In this document: piece after piece, positions 25,295 through 35,000 of the stretch
Layout: each line of letters opens with the position of its first letter
How positions within the stretch are numbered: the stretch's first letter is position 1
From: VBAS01 sp964508655
GTDB taxonomy: Bacteria > Bacteroidota > Bacteroidia > Chitinophagales > Chitinophagaceae
Reading direction: 5' to 3'
Assembly (NCBI GenBank): GCA_964508655.1
Contig: CAZDUO010000010.1
Location: forward strand, 1 to 64,000
DNA: 64,000 bases
Notes under the pieces: generated by a model
Told to the model about the DNA's origin: nothing
Databases searched by the model: none
Seen by the model: only the letters and a program-made list of their open reading frames with translations
Position numbers and translations under genes: made by a program

Positions 25295-26320
25295 ATGTCA
25301 AAAAAAGTAGTTACACTGGGTGAAATTATGTTGCGCCTGTCCACACCCGATTTCAAAAGATTTGTACAGGCCGATTCATTTGAAGTTACGTATGGCGGCG
25401 GCGAAGCCAACGTGTCGGCCGCATTGTGCAATTACGGGCTGAACGGAACCTTTGTTACAAAAGTTCCCAACAATGCTATCGGCCAGTCGGCCATCAATCA
25501 TTTGCGGCGTTATGGTGTGGATACACAGTTTATCGTTCGCGGGGGCGACAGGCTGGGAATTTATTTCCTGGAAACCGGCGCTTCCATGCGGGCATCGCAG
25601 GTAATTTACGACCGGGCCGGGGCTTCCATTGCCGATGTAAACATTGATGAATTTGATTGGGACAAAATTTTTTCCGGGGCCGACTGGTTTCATACCACCG
25701 GCATCAGCCCGGCGCTGAGCGATAAAGCGGCGGCCCTTACCGAAGCAGCGCTAACTTCGGCAAAAGCAAAAGGCATTACCACCAGCATTGACCTGAACTA
25801 CCGCAAAAAACTCTGGAGTAAAGAAAAGGCAAGGGAAGTAATGACCCGGCTTTGCCAGCATGTGGATGTGTGCATCGGCAATGAAGAAGATGCCGAAACC
25901 ACGCTTGGTTTCAAAGCGGCGCATACCGATGTAACCAAAGGCGAACTGAACCTGGAAGGATACCAAGATGTATTCAGGCAGATGAAAGAAAAATTCGGGT
26001 TCAAATTCATCGCTTCGTCGCTGCGTGAAAGCTACAGCGCCAGCGACAATGGCTGGAGTGCCCTTGTGTACGACGGAAAAGATTTTTACCATACAAGAAA
26101 ATATAATGTTCGCATTGTTGACCGTGTGGGCAGCGGCGATTCATTTGCCAGCGGACTCATTTACGGCCTGGTTACCGGCATGAGCATGCAGGATGCAGCA
26201 GAGTTTGGCGTGGCAGCCAGCGCATTGAAGCATACCATTCCCGGCGATCTGAACCACGCTACCCTGAGTGAAGTAAAAGACCTGATGAAAGGCGATGCCA
26301 GCGGCAGGGTGCAGAGATGA
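25295..26320 (+). CDS. kdgK: 2-Keto-3-deoxygluconate kinase
   Basis: A 341-residue PfkB/ribokinase-family sugar kinase that phosphorylates 2-keto-3-deoxygluconate to KDPG. The N-terminal substrate-binding region shows GEIMLRLSTPDFKRFVQAD and YGGGEANVSAALCNYG; the second PfkB signature with the catalytic Asp is DRVGSGDSFASGLIYGL near the C-terminus. The start ATG is 20 bp after the right end of the GxxExxY element, whose arm supplies most of the leader. The gene is followed after 61 bp by kdgA, so the lower part of the uronate pathway is contiguous. Confidence 0.93.
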   Translation: MSKKVVTLGEIMLRLSTPDFKRFVQADSFEVTYGGGEANVSAALCNYGLNGTFVTKVPNNAIGQSAINHLRRYGVDTQFIVRGGDRLGIYFLETGASMRASQVIYDRAGASIADVNIDEFDWDKIFSGADWFHTTGISPALSDKAAALTEAALTSAKAKGITTSIDLNYRKKLWSKEKAREVMTRLCQHVDVCIGNEEDAETTLGFKAAHTDVTKGELNLEGYQDVFRQMKEKFGFKFIASSLRESYSASDNGWSALVYDGKDFYHTRKYNVRIVDRVGSGDSFASGLIYGLVTGMSMQDAAEFGVAASALKHTIPGDLNHATLSEVKDLMKGDASGRVQR

Positions 26321-26381
26321 TGGCAGAAAATATTCAATGTTCAATTCGAAATGTTCATGGCATACAACCTGTAAATTATTT

Positions 26382-27050
26382 ATGAGTAAGACACAACAAA
26401 TAACTGATGCTGTACTATCCCAGGGAATACTCCCTTTATACTTCAACAGCAGCGGGGAAGTAAGCATTGAAGTGCTGCGTGCTGTTTACCGTGCCGGGCT
26501 GCGGGCTGCAGAATATACCAACCGCGGTGATGCTGCACTGGCCAATTTTAAAAAGATGGTGGCTGTGCGCAATGCTGAAATGCCGGGTATGCTTTTGGGC
26601 GTGGGCACTATAAAAAATATGCAGCATGCAGATGATTACCTGGCCGGCGGCGCCGATTTTTTGGTAAGCCCCGGTTTTGATGCAGAAGTGGCAAAGCACT
26701 GTGTAAGCAATGATATTTTTTATGGCCCGGGCTGCATGACTCCCACTGATATTATGGCGGCAGAAAATACAGGCATCAAATTCATCAAAATTTTTCCCGG
26801 TAATATTCTCGGCACAGAGTTTTTATCATCCATAAAAGATATCTTCCCCAAATTGTTATTTATGGTAACAGGTGGTGTAGATACAACAAAAGAAAATATT
26901 GAAGGCTGGTTCAAAGCCGGGGTAAGCGCCGTGGGCATGGGCAGCAAACTGGTGAGCAAAAAACTGATGGAAGCAAAAGATTATGCAACCATTGAAACCG
27001 AAACCAGGAAGGTGCTGGAAATAGTCAGGCAAATCAAAATAGCCAAATAG
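26382..27050 (+). CDS. kdgA: 2-Keto-3-deoxy-6-phosphogluconate aldolase
   Basis: A 222-residue class I aldolase of the KDPG/KHG family that splits KDPG into pyruvate and glyceraldehyde 3-phosphate. The start at 26382 (MSKTQQITDAVL) fits the family; the open frame runs to 26295 but that part overlaps the end of kdgK. Catalytic residues are Glu44 (AAEYTNRGD) and the Schiff-base Lys136 (FIKIFPGN); GPGCMTPTDI and VTGGVDTTKENI form the phosphate site. It is the last enzyme of the pathway. Confidence 0.94.
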   Translation: MSKTQQITDAVLSQGILPLYFNSSGEVSIEVLRAVYRAGLRAAEYTNRGDAALANFKKMVAVRNAEMPGMLLGVGTIKNMQHADDYLAGGADFLVSPGFDAEVAKHCVSNDIFYGPGCMTPTDIMAAENTGIKFIKIFPGNILGTEFLSSIKDIFPKLLFMVTGGVDTTKENIEGWFKAGVSAVGMGSKLVSKKLMEAKDYATIETETRKVLEIVRQIKIAK

Positions 27051-27062
27051 CAGCACATCATT

Positions 27063-27095
27063 TGAACGGAGCGTCGCAAGTAAAGCTCCATCCGT
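27063..27095 (+). repeat. Interspersed repeat family 2, copy 3
   Basis: TGAACGGAGCGTCGCAAG (27063-27080) is identical to 2984-3001. It is followed at about 27129-27150 by CTCCCCTTTAGGGGATGGGG, another block common between Bacteroidota genes. Together they make up the kdgA-exuT gap. Confidence 0.7.
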
Positions 27096-27158
27096 GTTAC
27101 AGAAGTTGGTAAAATAATAATTTCTAAACTCCCCTTTAGGGGATGGGGGTTATATACG

Positions 27159-28730
27159 ATGCCGCAAACCATTGGAAAATACCGCTGGACAATCTGCGCC
27201 CTGCTTTTTTTTGCAACGACTGTAAACTACCTCGACCGGCAGGTGCTTAGTTTACTGCAAACAGACCTTGCCGAAAGATTTGGCTGGACCAATACCAACT
27301 ATGCCGACATCACAGCCATTTTCCAGTTTGGCTATGCCATCAGCATGTTATTTGCCGGCCGCATAATTGACCGGTTGAATACCAAAAGAGGTTATGCATG
27401 GGCAATTGTCATCTGGAGCATCGGGGCTATTATTCATGCCCTGGCTATTCCCATCGGCGAAGCTGTGTCTGCCGTATTGGGATTTTTTGGCATCACTGCG
27501 CTGAGTGTATCAGTAGTGGGCTTTATGGTGAGCCGCGCCGTACTTGCTTTTGGTGAATCGGGAAATTTTCCGGCAGCCATTAAAGCCACTGCCGAGTATT
27601 TCCCAAAGAAAGAACGATCTTTTGCTACCGGCATATTTAACTCGGGCGCCAATGTGGGGGCCATTCTTGCTCCGCTTACCGTACCCTGGATTGGCAAGCA
27701 CTGGGGTTGGGAAATGGCATTTATCATTGTCGGCGTTTCGGGTTTTTTGTGGTTGTTTTTTTGGTTAGTATTCTATGATAAGCCTGCGAAACAAAAAAGA
27801 CTTTCCGCCGCCGAGCTTGCCTTTATTAATTCCGATAAAGAAGAACCTGTAAACGGTAGCGCCAAAGAAAATGTGCCGTGGGTGAGATTACTCGGTTACA
27901 AACAAACATGGTCATTTGCCTTTGGAAAATTTATGACAGATGGTGTGTGGTGGTTTTTCCTGTTCTGGCTGCCGGCCTATTTAAAAGCCCAGTACGGAAT
28001 GAGCAAAACAGAAGTGGCAATTCCCATTGCAGTATTGTACAGCATGACAATGATAGGAAGTGTGGGTGGCGGCTGGTTTCCTGTGTACTATTTCCGAAAA
28101 GGATACTCGCCTTACGACGGCCGCATGAAAGCGATGCTGATGATTGCTTTGATTCCTTTGGTTGTACTGTTGGCGCAGCCACTGGGCGGTTACAGTTACT
28201 GGATACCTGTTTCATTGATTGGTATCGGCGCATCGGCACACCAGGCATGGAGCGCCAACATTTTTACAACGGTGAGTGATATGTTTCCCAAAAAAGCAAT
28301 TGCATCCGTAGTGGGCATTGGCGGCATGGCGGGTGGCATAGGCGGTGTGATTATGTCGAAACTGGGCGGTTGGTTGTTCGATTCGTACAAGGCAGCAGGC
28401 ATTGCCGAGTCGTGGATAGTAGCCAAAGCAAACGGGCTGGGTGATTACCTTTCAACAATCAGGGGCATGAAGCTGGCAACAAAATATGGCGATGCTGTGA
28501 ACCTGGATAAAATTGACCTTGCCGGGCTATCAAAAGAAGTGGCAGAGCAATTAAAAAACATGGATGCGGCCGCCTTTGACAAACTAAAAGAAATACAGGC
28601 CCCCCTTGTGCATAGCCAGATGTCAATATCGTATACTATCATGTTTGCCATTTGCGCCCTGGCTTATCTTGTGGCCTGGAGCGTAATGAAGAGGCTGGTG
28701 CCAAAATATAAAGTGATAACTGATTTGTGA
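27159..28730 (+). CDS. exuT: Hexuronate transporter, MFS anion:cation symporter family (ExuT-like)
   Basis: A 523-residue 12-helix MFS permease. The start GKYRWTICALLFFATTVNYL, the motif NYLDRQVLSLLQ and AGRIIDRLNTKRGYAWAIV are typical of ACS-family ExuT/GudP-type hexuronate transporters; ESGNFPAAIKATAEYFPKKE is the conserved segment between helices 4 and 5. It imports galacturonate or glucuronate across the inner membrane for UxaC. It carries an extra loop of about 55 residues before the last helix (YLSTIRGMKLATKYGDAVNL and following), seen in Bacteroidota members. It closes the pathway genes. Confidence 0.9.
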   Translation: MPQTIGKYRWTICALLFFATTVNYLDRQVLSLLQTDLAERFGWTNTNYADITAIFQFGYAISMLFAGRIIDRLNTKRGYAWAIVIWSIGAIIHALAIPIGEAVSAVLGFFGITALSVSVVGFMVSRAVLAFGESGNFPAAIKATAEYFPKKERSFATGIFNSGANVGAILAPLTVPWIGKHWGWEMAFIIVGVSGFLWLFFWLVFYDKPAKQKRLSAAELAFINSDKEEPVNGSAKENVPWVRLLGYKQTWSFAFGKFMTDGVWWFFLFWLPAYLKAQYGMSKTEVAIPIAVLYSMTMIGSVGGGWFPVYYFRKGYSPYDGRMKAMLMIALIPLVVLLAQPLGGYSYWIPVSLIGIGASAHQAWSANIFTTVSDMFPKKAIASVVGIGGMAGGIGGVIMSKLGGWLFDSYKAAGIAESWIVAKANGLGDYLSTIRGMKLATKYGDAVNLDKIDLAGLSKEVAEQLKNMDAAAFDKLKEIQAPLVHSQMSISYTIMFAICALAYLVAWSVMKRLVPKYKVITDL

Positions 28731-28794
28731 GATCCGAATAAAAAATCTTTCTCATTAATTTCGGCCCATCATAGGTTTGATTAAGATGTATTTT

Positions 28795-29292
28795 ATGACA
28801 GAAAGAAAGGAAATATTTAATAAAGCGGCTGACATGCTAAAGCAACTGGGTTTTCATATCACCGGTACTGATGATAAAAGACCCTGGGGCGGTTTTTTTG
28901 TAATTGATGAAAAGCAGGCAGCTCAATTTGCCGCACATTTTTTCCCGGAGGAAAATATTGATGAATTAAAAATCACGCAGAAGCTGAGTCCGAAAATTTT
29001 GCTGGTGGCTCCGCAGCACCGGCTGAGCTGGCAATATCATCAGCGCCGGGCCGAAATCTGGAAATGCATTGGCAGCAATGTGGCTGTAATAACCAGCGAC
29101 ACCGATGAGGAAAACGAAAAACATATTCTGCATAAAGGTGAAACCATAAAATTAAGCCGGGGCATGCGTCATCGCCTTGTGGGCCTGGATGACTGGGGCA
29201 TGGTGGCCGAAATATGGCAGCACACCGATGCATCGAACCCGAGTGATGAAGATGATATTATGCGGCTGCAGGATGATTACAACAGGAAGTAG
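28795..29292 (+). CDS. Cupin-type sugar-phosphate isomerase-like protein
   Basis: A 165-residue single cupin domain protein (ATG 28795; ATG 28786 is possible). RPWGGFFVIDE, LLVAPQHRLSWQYHQRRAEI and LSRGMRHRLVGLDDWGMVAE are characteristic of type II mannose-6-phosphate isomerase/phosphoheptose isomerase-like cupins. His and Glu in QYHQRRAEIW would bind the metal. The substrate cannot be read from the sequence. It stands 56-64 bp after exuT on the same strand and may be the last gene of the locus or independent of it. Confidence 0.75.
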   Translation: MTERKEIFNKAADMLKQLGFHITGTDDKRPWGGFFVIDEKQAAQFAAHFFPEENIDELKITQKLSPKILLVAPQHRLSWQYHQRRAEIWKCIGSNVAVITSDTDEENEKHILHKGETIKLSRGMRHRLVGLDDWGMVAEIWQHTDASNPSDEDDIMRLQDDYNRK

Positions 29293-29296
29293 AAAA

Positions 29297-29324
29297 GCCC
29301 ATCTATACTAAAGCTTCGATGGGC
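29297..29324 (-). terminator. Terminator of tRNA-Ser
   Basis: GCCCATC / GATGGGC stem (7 bp) with a 14-nt loop; on the minus strand it is followed by TTTTCT, placing it just after tRNA-Ser. On the plus strand no T-tract follows, so it would end the cupin gene only weakly. Confidence 0.6.
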
Positions 29325-29328
29325 AACG

Positions 29329-29416
29329 CGGAGAGAGAGGGATTCGAACCCCCGGACGGCTCGTCACCGTCAACGGTTTTCAAGACCGCCGCAATCGACC
29401 GCTCTGCCATCTCTCC
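29329..29416 (-). tRNA. tRNA-Ser(TGA)
   Basis: An 88-nt class II tRNA on the minus strand. The acceptor stem GGAGAGA / TCTCTCC pairs fully, the anticodon loop reads CTTGAAA (anticodon TGA), a long variable arm (TTGACGGTGACGAGCCGTC region) is present, and the T-loop is GTTCGAATC. The discriminator is G and CCA is not encoded. It lies between the uronate locus and the ABC exporter gene. Confidence 0.97.
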
Positions 29417-29535
29417 GTCGCAAAAATAGACATGCAGCTACTATTGTCAAAATCAATTTGCCTGCATGATTCTTAAACTTTCTGTTTGAATAAATGGTTT
29501 ATCTATCATTCTTCTTCCTCTTACTTTTGTGATGA

Positions 29536-31371
29536 ATGAAGCACCTTAAAGCACTTAAGAAATATTTCTGGAAATACAGGGTCAGGTTAGGTATCGGGGC
29601 TCTCTTTATCATTATTTCCAACTACTTTGCCGTGCTGGCGCCGCAGGTTACGGGGTTTATCATTGATTATGTTCAGAAAAATTTTGAAGGCTACCAACAC
29701 AAATCGAACCTGCGTGAATATGATGGCCTGGTGCAGCTTTATATCAAATGGGTTGAAAAAACATTCCCTCTGCAGGCTGATGTGTTCAAAGTGGTGATTC
29801 TTTGCGGTATCACCATCCTTGTGCTGGCATTGTTCCGCGGCTTTTTTATGTTCCTGATGCGGCAAACCATCATAGTGATGAGCCGCCACATTGAGTACGA
29901 CCAGAAGAATGAAGTGTTTCAGCACTACCAGCAGCTCGATACTGCATTTTACAAAACCCACAGCACCGGCGACCTGATGAGCCGCATGGCAGAGGATGTG
30001 GCCCATGTACGGATGTTTACAGGACCTTCCATCATGTATCTTATCAATCTTGTTGCCCTTATTTCGCTGAGTGTATTTTATATGCTGAAAAAAGATGAAG
30101 AGCTGACGGCTTATGTGCTGGCTCCCCTGCCCGTGCTGGCCGTCGCCATTTATTATGTCAACAGCATTATCAACAGGAAGAGTGAAAAGATACAGGCGCT
30201 GCTGGCCAGCCTTACTACCAATGCGCAGGAATCTTACTCCGGTATACGGGTAATAAAATCATTTGTGCAGGAAAAAGCCATGCTGGGTTTTTTTGAAAAA
30301 AACAGCGAAGAGTATAAAAAGAATGCCATCGGGCTGGCAAAAGTAGAATCACTTTATTTTCCTGCCATGGCCCTGCTCATCGGTCTCAGCACCTTACTCA
30401 CCATCATGATAGGCGGTTATTATTACATTCATTCACCGGAACGGATATCACTCGGCGCCATCACTGAGTTTGTTATTTATATTAATATGCTCACATTCCC
30501 GGTAAGCGCCATCGGGTGGACGGCCAGCATGATACAGCGGGCTGCTGCATCGCAAAAACGGCTGAATGAATTTTTGGAAACAAAGCCCGGTATAGTTTCG
30601 GCGCCGGGTGCAAAACCGGTAACCATCGAAGGCAATATCAAATTCAGCCATGTCAATTTTATTTACCCCCATACCGGTATTTACGCATTAAAAAATTTCA
30701 ACCTCGATATAAAAAAAGGGGAGAAGGTTGCCATCATTGGCCGTACCGGCAGCGGAAAGTCAACCATTGCGCAGCTCCTGCTTCGCATGTACGATGTGAC
30801 TGGTGGAAAAATAGAACTGGAAGGTACCGATATTCAGGAGATAGACTTGAAATCGCTCAGGCATCAGATTTCTTACGTGCCGCAGGATGTTTTTCTTTTC
30901 AGCGATTCGGTAGCCAATAATATTTCCTTCGGCATGCAGGATGGATTGAACGCTTCGGTGGAAAAAGCAGCCCGGCAGGCCAGTATTCACCATGATATTT
31001 CTGATTTTGACGAACAGTATAAGACAATGATTGGCGAAAGAGGCGTGACGCTGAGCGGCGGACAGAAACAACGGATATCCATTGCCCGGGCCCTGATTAA
31101 AGAACATGGCCTGGTTATTTTTGACGACTGCCTGAGCGCCGTTGATGCAAAAACTGAAAAAGAAATCATCGGCAATTTGTATGATTACCTGGAAAACAAA
31201 ACGGCCATCATTATTACTCACCGGATCTTTTCGCTTTTTCATTTTGATAAAATTATTGTGCTGGAGGATGGTGAAATTGTAGAGCAGGGAGTTCATGAAG
31301 ACCTTTTGCTCCAGAACGGGTATTATACAGAACTATTTAACCGGCAGCAGCAGGACACCCAGGAAAGTTGA
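29536..31371 (+). CDS. ABC exporter, fused permease and ATPase (MdlA/MsbA-like)
   Basis: A 611-residue half-transporter: six membrane helices (about 1-320) and a nucleotide-binding domain (about 355-600) with Walker A GRTGSGKST, signature LSGGQKQR and the switch His in IITHRIFS. The Walker B end reads VIFDDCLSAVD, with Asp in place of the usual catalytic Glu, as in MdlA-type and one half of heterodimeric exporters. No second half lies next to it, so the partner, if any, is elsewhere. The substrate is unknown. TACTTTTG at 29522-29529 resembles a Bacteroidota -7 box but is almost on top of the ATG. Confidence 0.92.
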   Translation: MKHLKALKKYFWKYRVRLGIGALFIIISNYFAVLAPQVTGFIIDYVQKNFEGYQHKSNLREYDGLVQLYIKWVEKTFPLQADVFKVVILCGITILVLALFRGFFMFLMRQTIIVMSRHIEYDQKNEVFQHYQQLDTAFYKTHSTGDLMSRMAEDVAHVRMFTGPSIMYLINLVALISLSVFYMLKKDEELTAYVLAPLPVLAVAIYYVNSIINRKSEKIQALLASLTTNAQESYSGIRVIKSFVQEKAMLGFFEKNSEEYKKNAIGLAKVESLYFPAMALLIGLSTLLTIMIGGYYYIHSPERISLGAITEFVIYINMLTFPVSAIGWTASMIQRAAASQKRLNEFLETKPGIVSAPGAKPVTIEGNIKFSHVNFIYPHTGIYALKNFNLDIKKGEKVAIIGRTGSGKSTIAQLLLRMYDVTGGKIELEGTDIQEIDLKSLRHQISYVPQDVFLFSDSVANNISFGMQDGLNASVEKAARQASIHHDISDFDEQYKTMIGERGVTLSGGQKQRISIARALIKEHGLVIFDDCLSAVDAKTEKEIIGNLYDYLENKTAIIITHRIFSLFHFDKIIVLEDGEIVEQGVHEDLLLQNGYYTELFNRQQQDTQES

Positions 31372-31414
31372 TGCTACTTGCTCCCCCGGCGGTGGGAAAC
31401 AATTTGTCTGCAAA

Positions 31415-31445
31415 TTTGGCTGTTTCAAAAACATAATTATATTTG
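31415..31445 (+). promoter_or_regulatory. Bacteroidota-type promoter of the DUF3276 gene
   Basis: TTTG (31415-31418), a 19-bp spacer and TATATTTG (31438-31445) match the Bacteroidota consensus TTTG-N19-21-TAnnTTTG. Transcription would start near 31452, about 38 bp before the GTG start codon. Confidence 0.75.
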
Positions 31446-31489
31446 TGACTTCGTAAAAAAGTGATTATTAATAAGTAAAACAAAAAACT

Positions 31490-31900
31490 GTGGCTTACGA
31501 GAATAATGAAAACAAGATGGAAAGCATTTACAGCAAAAGAATTCGTGCTGGTAAACGCAGAACTTATTTTTTTGATGTGAGAACCACGCGGGGCAATGAC
31601 TATTATCTCACCATCACTGAAAGCCGCAAGCGGTTCAATGATAATGGCTACGACCGCCATAAGATTTTCCTTTACAAGGAAGATTTTAATAAGTTTATAA
31701 AAGCACTTGGCGAAGCGGTGGATTATGTAAAAACAGAATTGATGCCCGACTTTGACTTTGATGCGTTTAATCACGACACAGTAGCATCAGAAAACGGCGA
31801 TGGTACGGTGCCTGAAGCAACGGTGAATAATGAACAAACTGAAAGCACTGCAACCACCCCAACCGAAAACACCCCGCATGAGGATGTAGATAAATGGTAA
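31490..31900 (+). CDS. PUR-alpha-like DUF3276 nucleic acid-binding protein
   Basis: A 136-residue protein with the DUF3276/PUR domain at about residues 10-90: IYSKRIRAGKRRTYFFDVRT, RGNDYYLTITESRKRF and KIFLYKEDFNKFIKALGEAV. Proteins of this type bind single-stranded nucleic acid and are nearly universal in Bacteroidota. The tail after residue 95 is acidic and Thr/Glu-rich, likely disordered. The start is probably GTG 31490 (MAYENNENK); an ATG at 31517 would remove nine residues but keep the domain. Its promoter and terminator make it a single-gene unit. Confidence 0.9.
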   Translation: MAYENNENKMESIYSKRIRAGKRRTYFFDVRTTRGNDYYLTITESRKRFNDNGYDRHKIFLYKEDFNKFIKALGEAVDYVKTELMPDFDFDAFNHDTVASENGDGTVPEATVNNEQTESTATTPTENTPHEDVDKW

Positions 31901-31931
31901 GCATTCCCGGTTGAGTAATAATACTAAGTAA

Positions 31932-31960
31932 AGCCCCCGGCATCCGGGGGCTGTTTTTTT
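31932..31960 (+). terminator. Rho-independent terminator after the DUF3276 gene
   Basis: Nine-bp stem AGCCCCCGG / CCGGGGGCT with loop CAT, followed by GTTTTTTT. Confidence 0.92.
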
Positions 31961-32036
31961 GTTACAATTTTTATATTTTGTTTACGTTTTTATACCTGAT
32001 TTTTTATAGGCTAATACACTTAAAATCCAATACCAT

Positions 32037-35000
32037 ATGCAAAAAAAGCCTACCCTCTTGGCGCTTACTGCACTGCTTTTAATTATCGGATACTTTACCT
32101 GGGAACATTTTTCCACCCAAAAAAAAGAAAACAAGGTCAGTAAAGAAAAAGCTGCCGATGCCGACATAGATGCACGGCAGGATGGAGTGGACCTTGCCAT
32201 GGCTTATGAATTTGAAATAACCAAAGACCCTGATCTTAACATTGTACCAAGAGAAAAATTGATTGCGGCAGATAATTACCGCAGGTTAAAACTGTCAACG
32301 CTGAATAACCGTGCTGCCACCGCGGTAAGCGGTATCAACTGGACGGAACGGGGGCCCAACAATGTAGGCGGCCGCACCCGCACATTGCTATATGATTTAA
32401 ATGATGCTGGCAATGGTTATAAAAAAGTATTTGCCGGAAGTGTGGGTGGAGGTATATGGGTGACAAACGACATTACGGTTGCCACACCTGTCTGGACAAG
32501 AATTGATGATTTCATGGGCAACCTGGCTGTGACTTCACTTGCACAAGATCCATCAAACACACAAATAATTTATGCCGGCACCGGCGAAGGCTGGTTTAAT
32601 GCTGATTTTATCCGAGGGCTTGGAATCTGGAAATCATCGGACGGTGGTTCCACCTGGTCGCAACTGGCTACTACCAACAATTCTGCTTTTCATTATGTGC
32701 AAAAAATTGTTGTTACATCCGCAGGTATAGTGCTTGCTGCCACAAGAGACGGTGGCGTGCAACGATCAGCAGATGGCGGCTCTACCTGGACAAAAGTGCT
32801 GGGCAATGGCACCGGCGGCGGATCGAATGACCGGGCTGCAGATCTTGAAATTGGCGCCAATGGAACTATTTATTGCAGCATAGGCATATTTAGCACAGAT
32901 GGTATTTATCGTTCTGCTGATGGGGGGCTGAACTGGACTAAGATTTATACTTCGGCAGCCGATGAAGAACGAATTGAACTGGCCTGTGCGCCTTCAGATT
33001 TAAATACTGTTTATGCCCTCGTGCAGGATAATAATGCCCCGAATGCAGATGGTATTAAAAAAATTATGTCATCCAATGATGCCACTGCGGCCACACCCAC
33101 CTGGAATACGCTGACTACACCTACCTGGTGTGACCAGGGGTCATCCAGTTCTGATTTTACGAGAAGCCAGGCCTGGTACGACTTAATTGCAGCAGTGGAT
33201 CCTACTAATGCAAATACCGTTTTTATTGGGGGAGTTGATATTTTAAAATCAACCAACGGAGGCAGCAGCTGGTCGCAAACATCCAGATGGTCTTCGTTTG
33301 GCGGCTGCTCAGGCACTACTATTCATGCCGACATTCATTCTTTGGTTTTCAAACCGGGCTCATCCACCGAACTGCTGGTGGGTAATGACGGCGGAATTTA
33401 CCGTACCACTGATGCAGGCAGCGCTTTCACATCAAGGGTTACCGGGTATAATGTGACGCAGTATTATGCCTGTGCCATTCATCCTTCCTCTACTGATTAT
33501 TTTCTTGCCGGTGCCCAGGATAACGGCACACAAAAATTTACCACGGCCGGAATGAACAGCACTACCAATGCTTCAGGCGGTGATGGAGCTTTTTGCCATA
33601 TTGACCAGACCAACGGCAACATCCAGATCACTTCCTATGTGTATAACAACTATTATGTTTCCACAAACGGCGGTTCAAGTTTTACGCAACGGTTTTTTGC
33701 CAATACCGGTTCTTTTATCAACCCGACAGATTATGATGACAATGCCAATATACTTTATGGTGGTAACCCGGCAGGAAGCTTTTTCCGATGGAACGATGCA
33801 GGAAGTGGTGGCACCAGCACCGATAATGTATCAGTTACCAATTTTTCCGGCGCCAGTGTAAGACACGTTGCTGTGTCTCCCTTAACAGCCAACCGGGTTT
33901 ATTTTGGATTAAGCAATGGTTCGGTGGTAATGGTGAATAATGCAAATACCGGCACATCACTGACCGGAACGGTTATCAGAACCGGAAGCGGATCGGTTTC
34001 ATGCATTGCCATAGACCCGGCCAATGAAGATCATATCCTGGTTACCTATAGCAATTATGGTGTCACCAGTATTTACGAATCACTGAATGCAACACAAGCA
34101 TCCCCCACATGGACTACAGTAGAGGGCAACCTGCCCGATATGCCGGTACGCTGGGCCATGTTTGATCCAAGAAATTCCGATTGGGCGTTAATAGCCACAG
34201 ACCTTGGCGTATGGTCAACCGATAACCTGGACGGCGCATCTACTGACTGGGATCCTACCAACTCAGGCCTTGCCAATGTCCGGGTTGATATGCTTCAATA
34301 CCGCAGCAGCGATCGTACCATTGCAGCCGCCACACACGGAAGAGGATTGTTTACTGCAGTGGTACCTTCTGTTTCTACACCCGATATAAGCTTTGTATCA
34401 TCTTCAGCATCGGCAACTGAACTTACCACTACAACCAACGGCTGCCGTGCATATACTGATTACACCGTGGATATGCAGATTGCCAATGCACCAACCGGTG
34501 ATGCAACAGTAACAGTCGGCATTCAAAGTGCTACCGCCACACAGGGAGTGGATTTTGATTTTACCACCAATGGAAATTTTGCTTCACCATCCAGCTCATT
34601 TGTATTTAGCAGCGGCTCCACTGCATCCAAAACCATCAGCCTGCGTATTTATGATGATGCGGAAGTTGAAGGTTCGCAGGTATTTACTTTAAACTACAGC
34701 ATTTCCGGCGCCACTAATGCGCAGCCCGGCTCCAGTAACCAGACTTTTATTTTTACAATAAATGATAATGACCAGGCACCGACAGCAGCGTCAAGTTCAG
34801 ACTATACTGTCGCCACCTATGATATTAATTCCAATGTCACTTCGCCCTTCCAGAGCGGTAGCCGCAGAGCAAGAATGCAATACCTGATTACGGCTTCGGA
34901 ACTTTCAGCTGCCGGCCTGGTTGGCAACAGGCAGTTGACTGCACTGGCATGGAATGTAATCAGTAAAAGCTCCACCAACCCCTTCACAGGGTTTACTATT

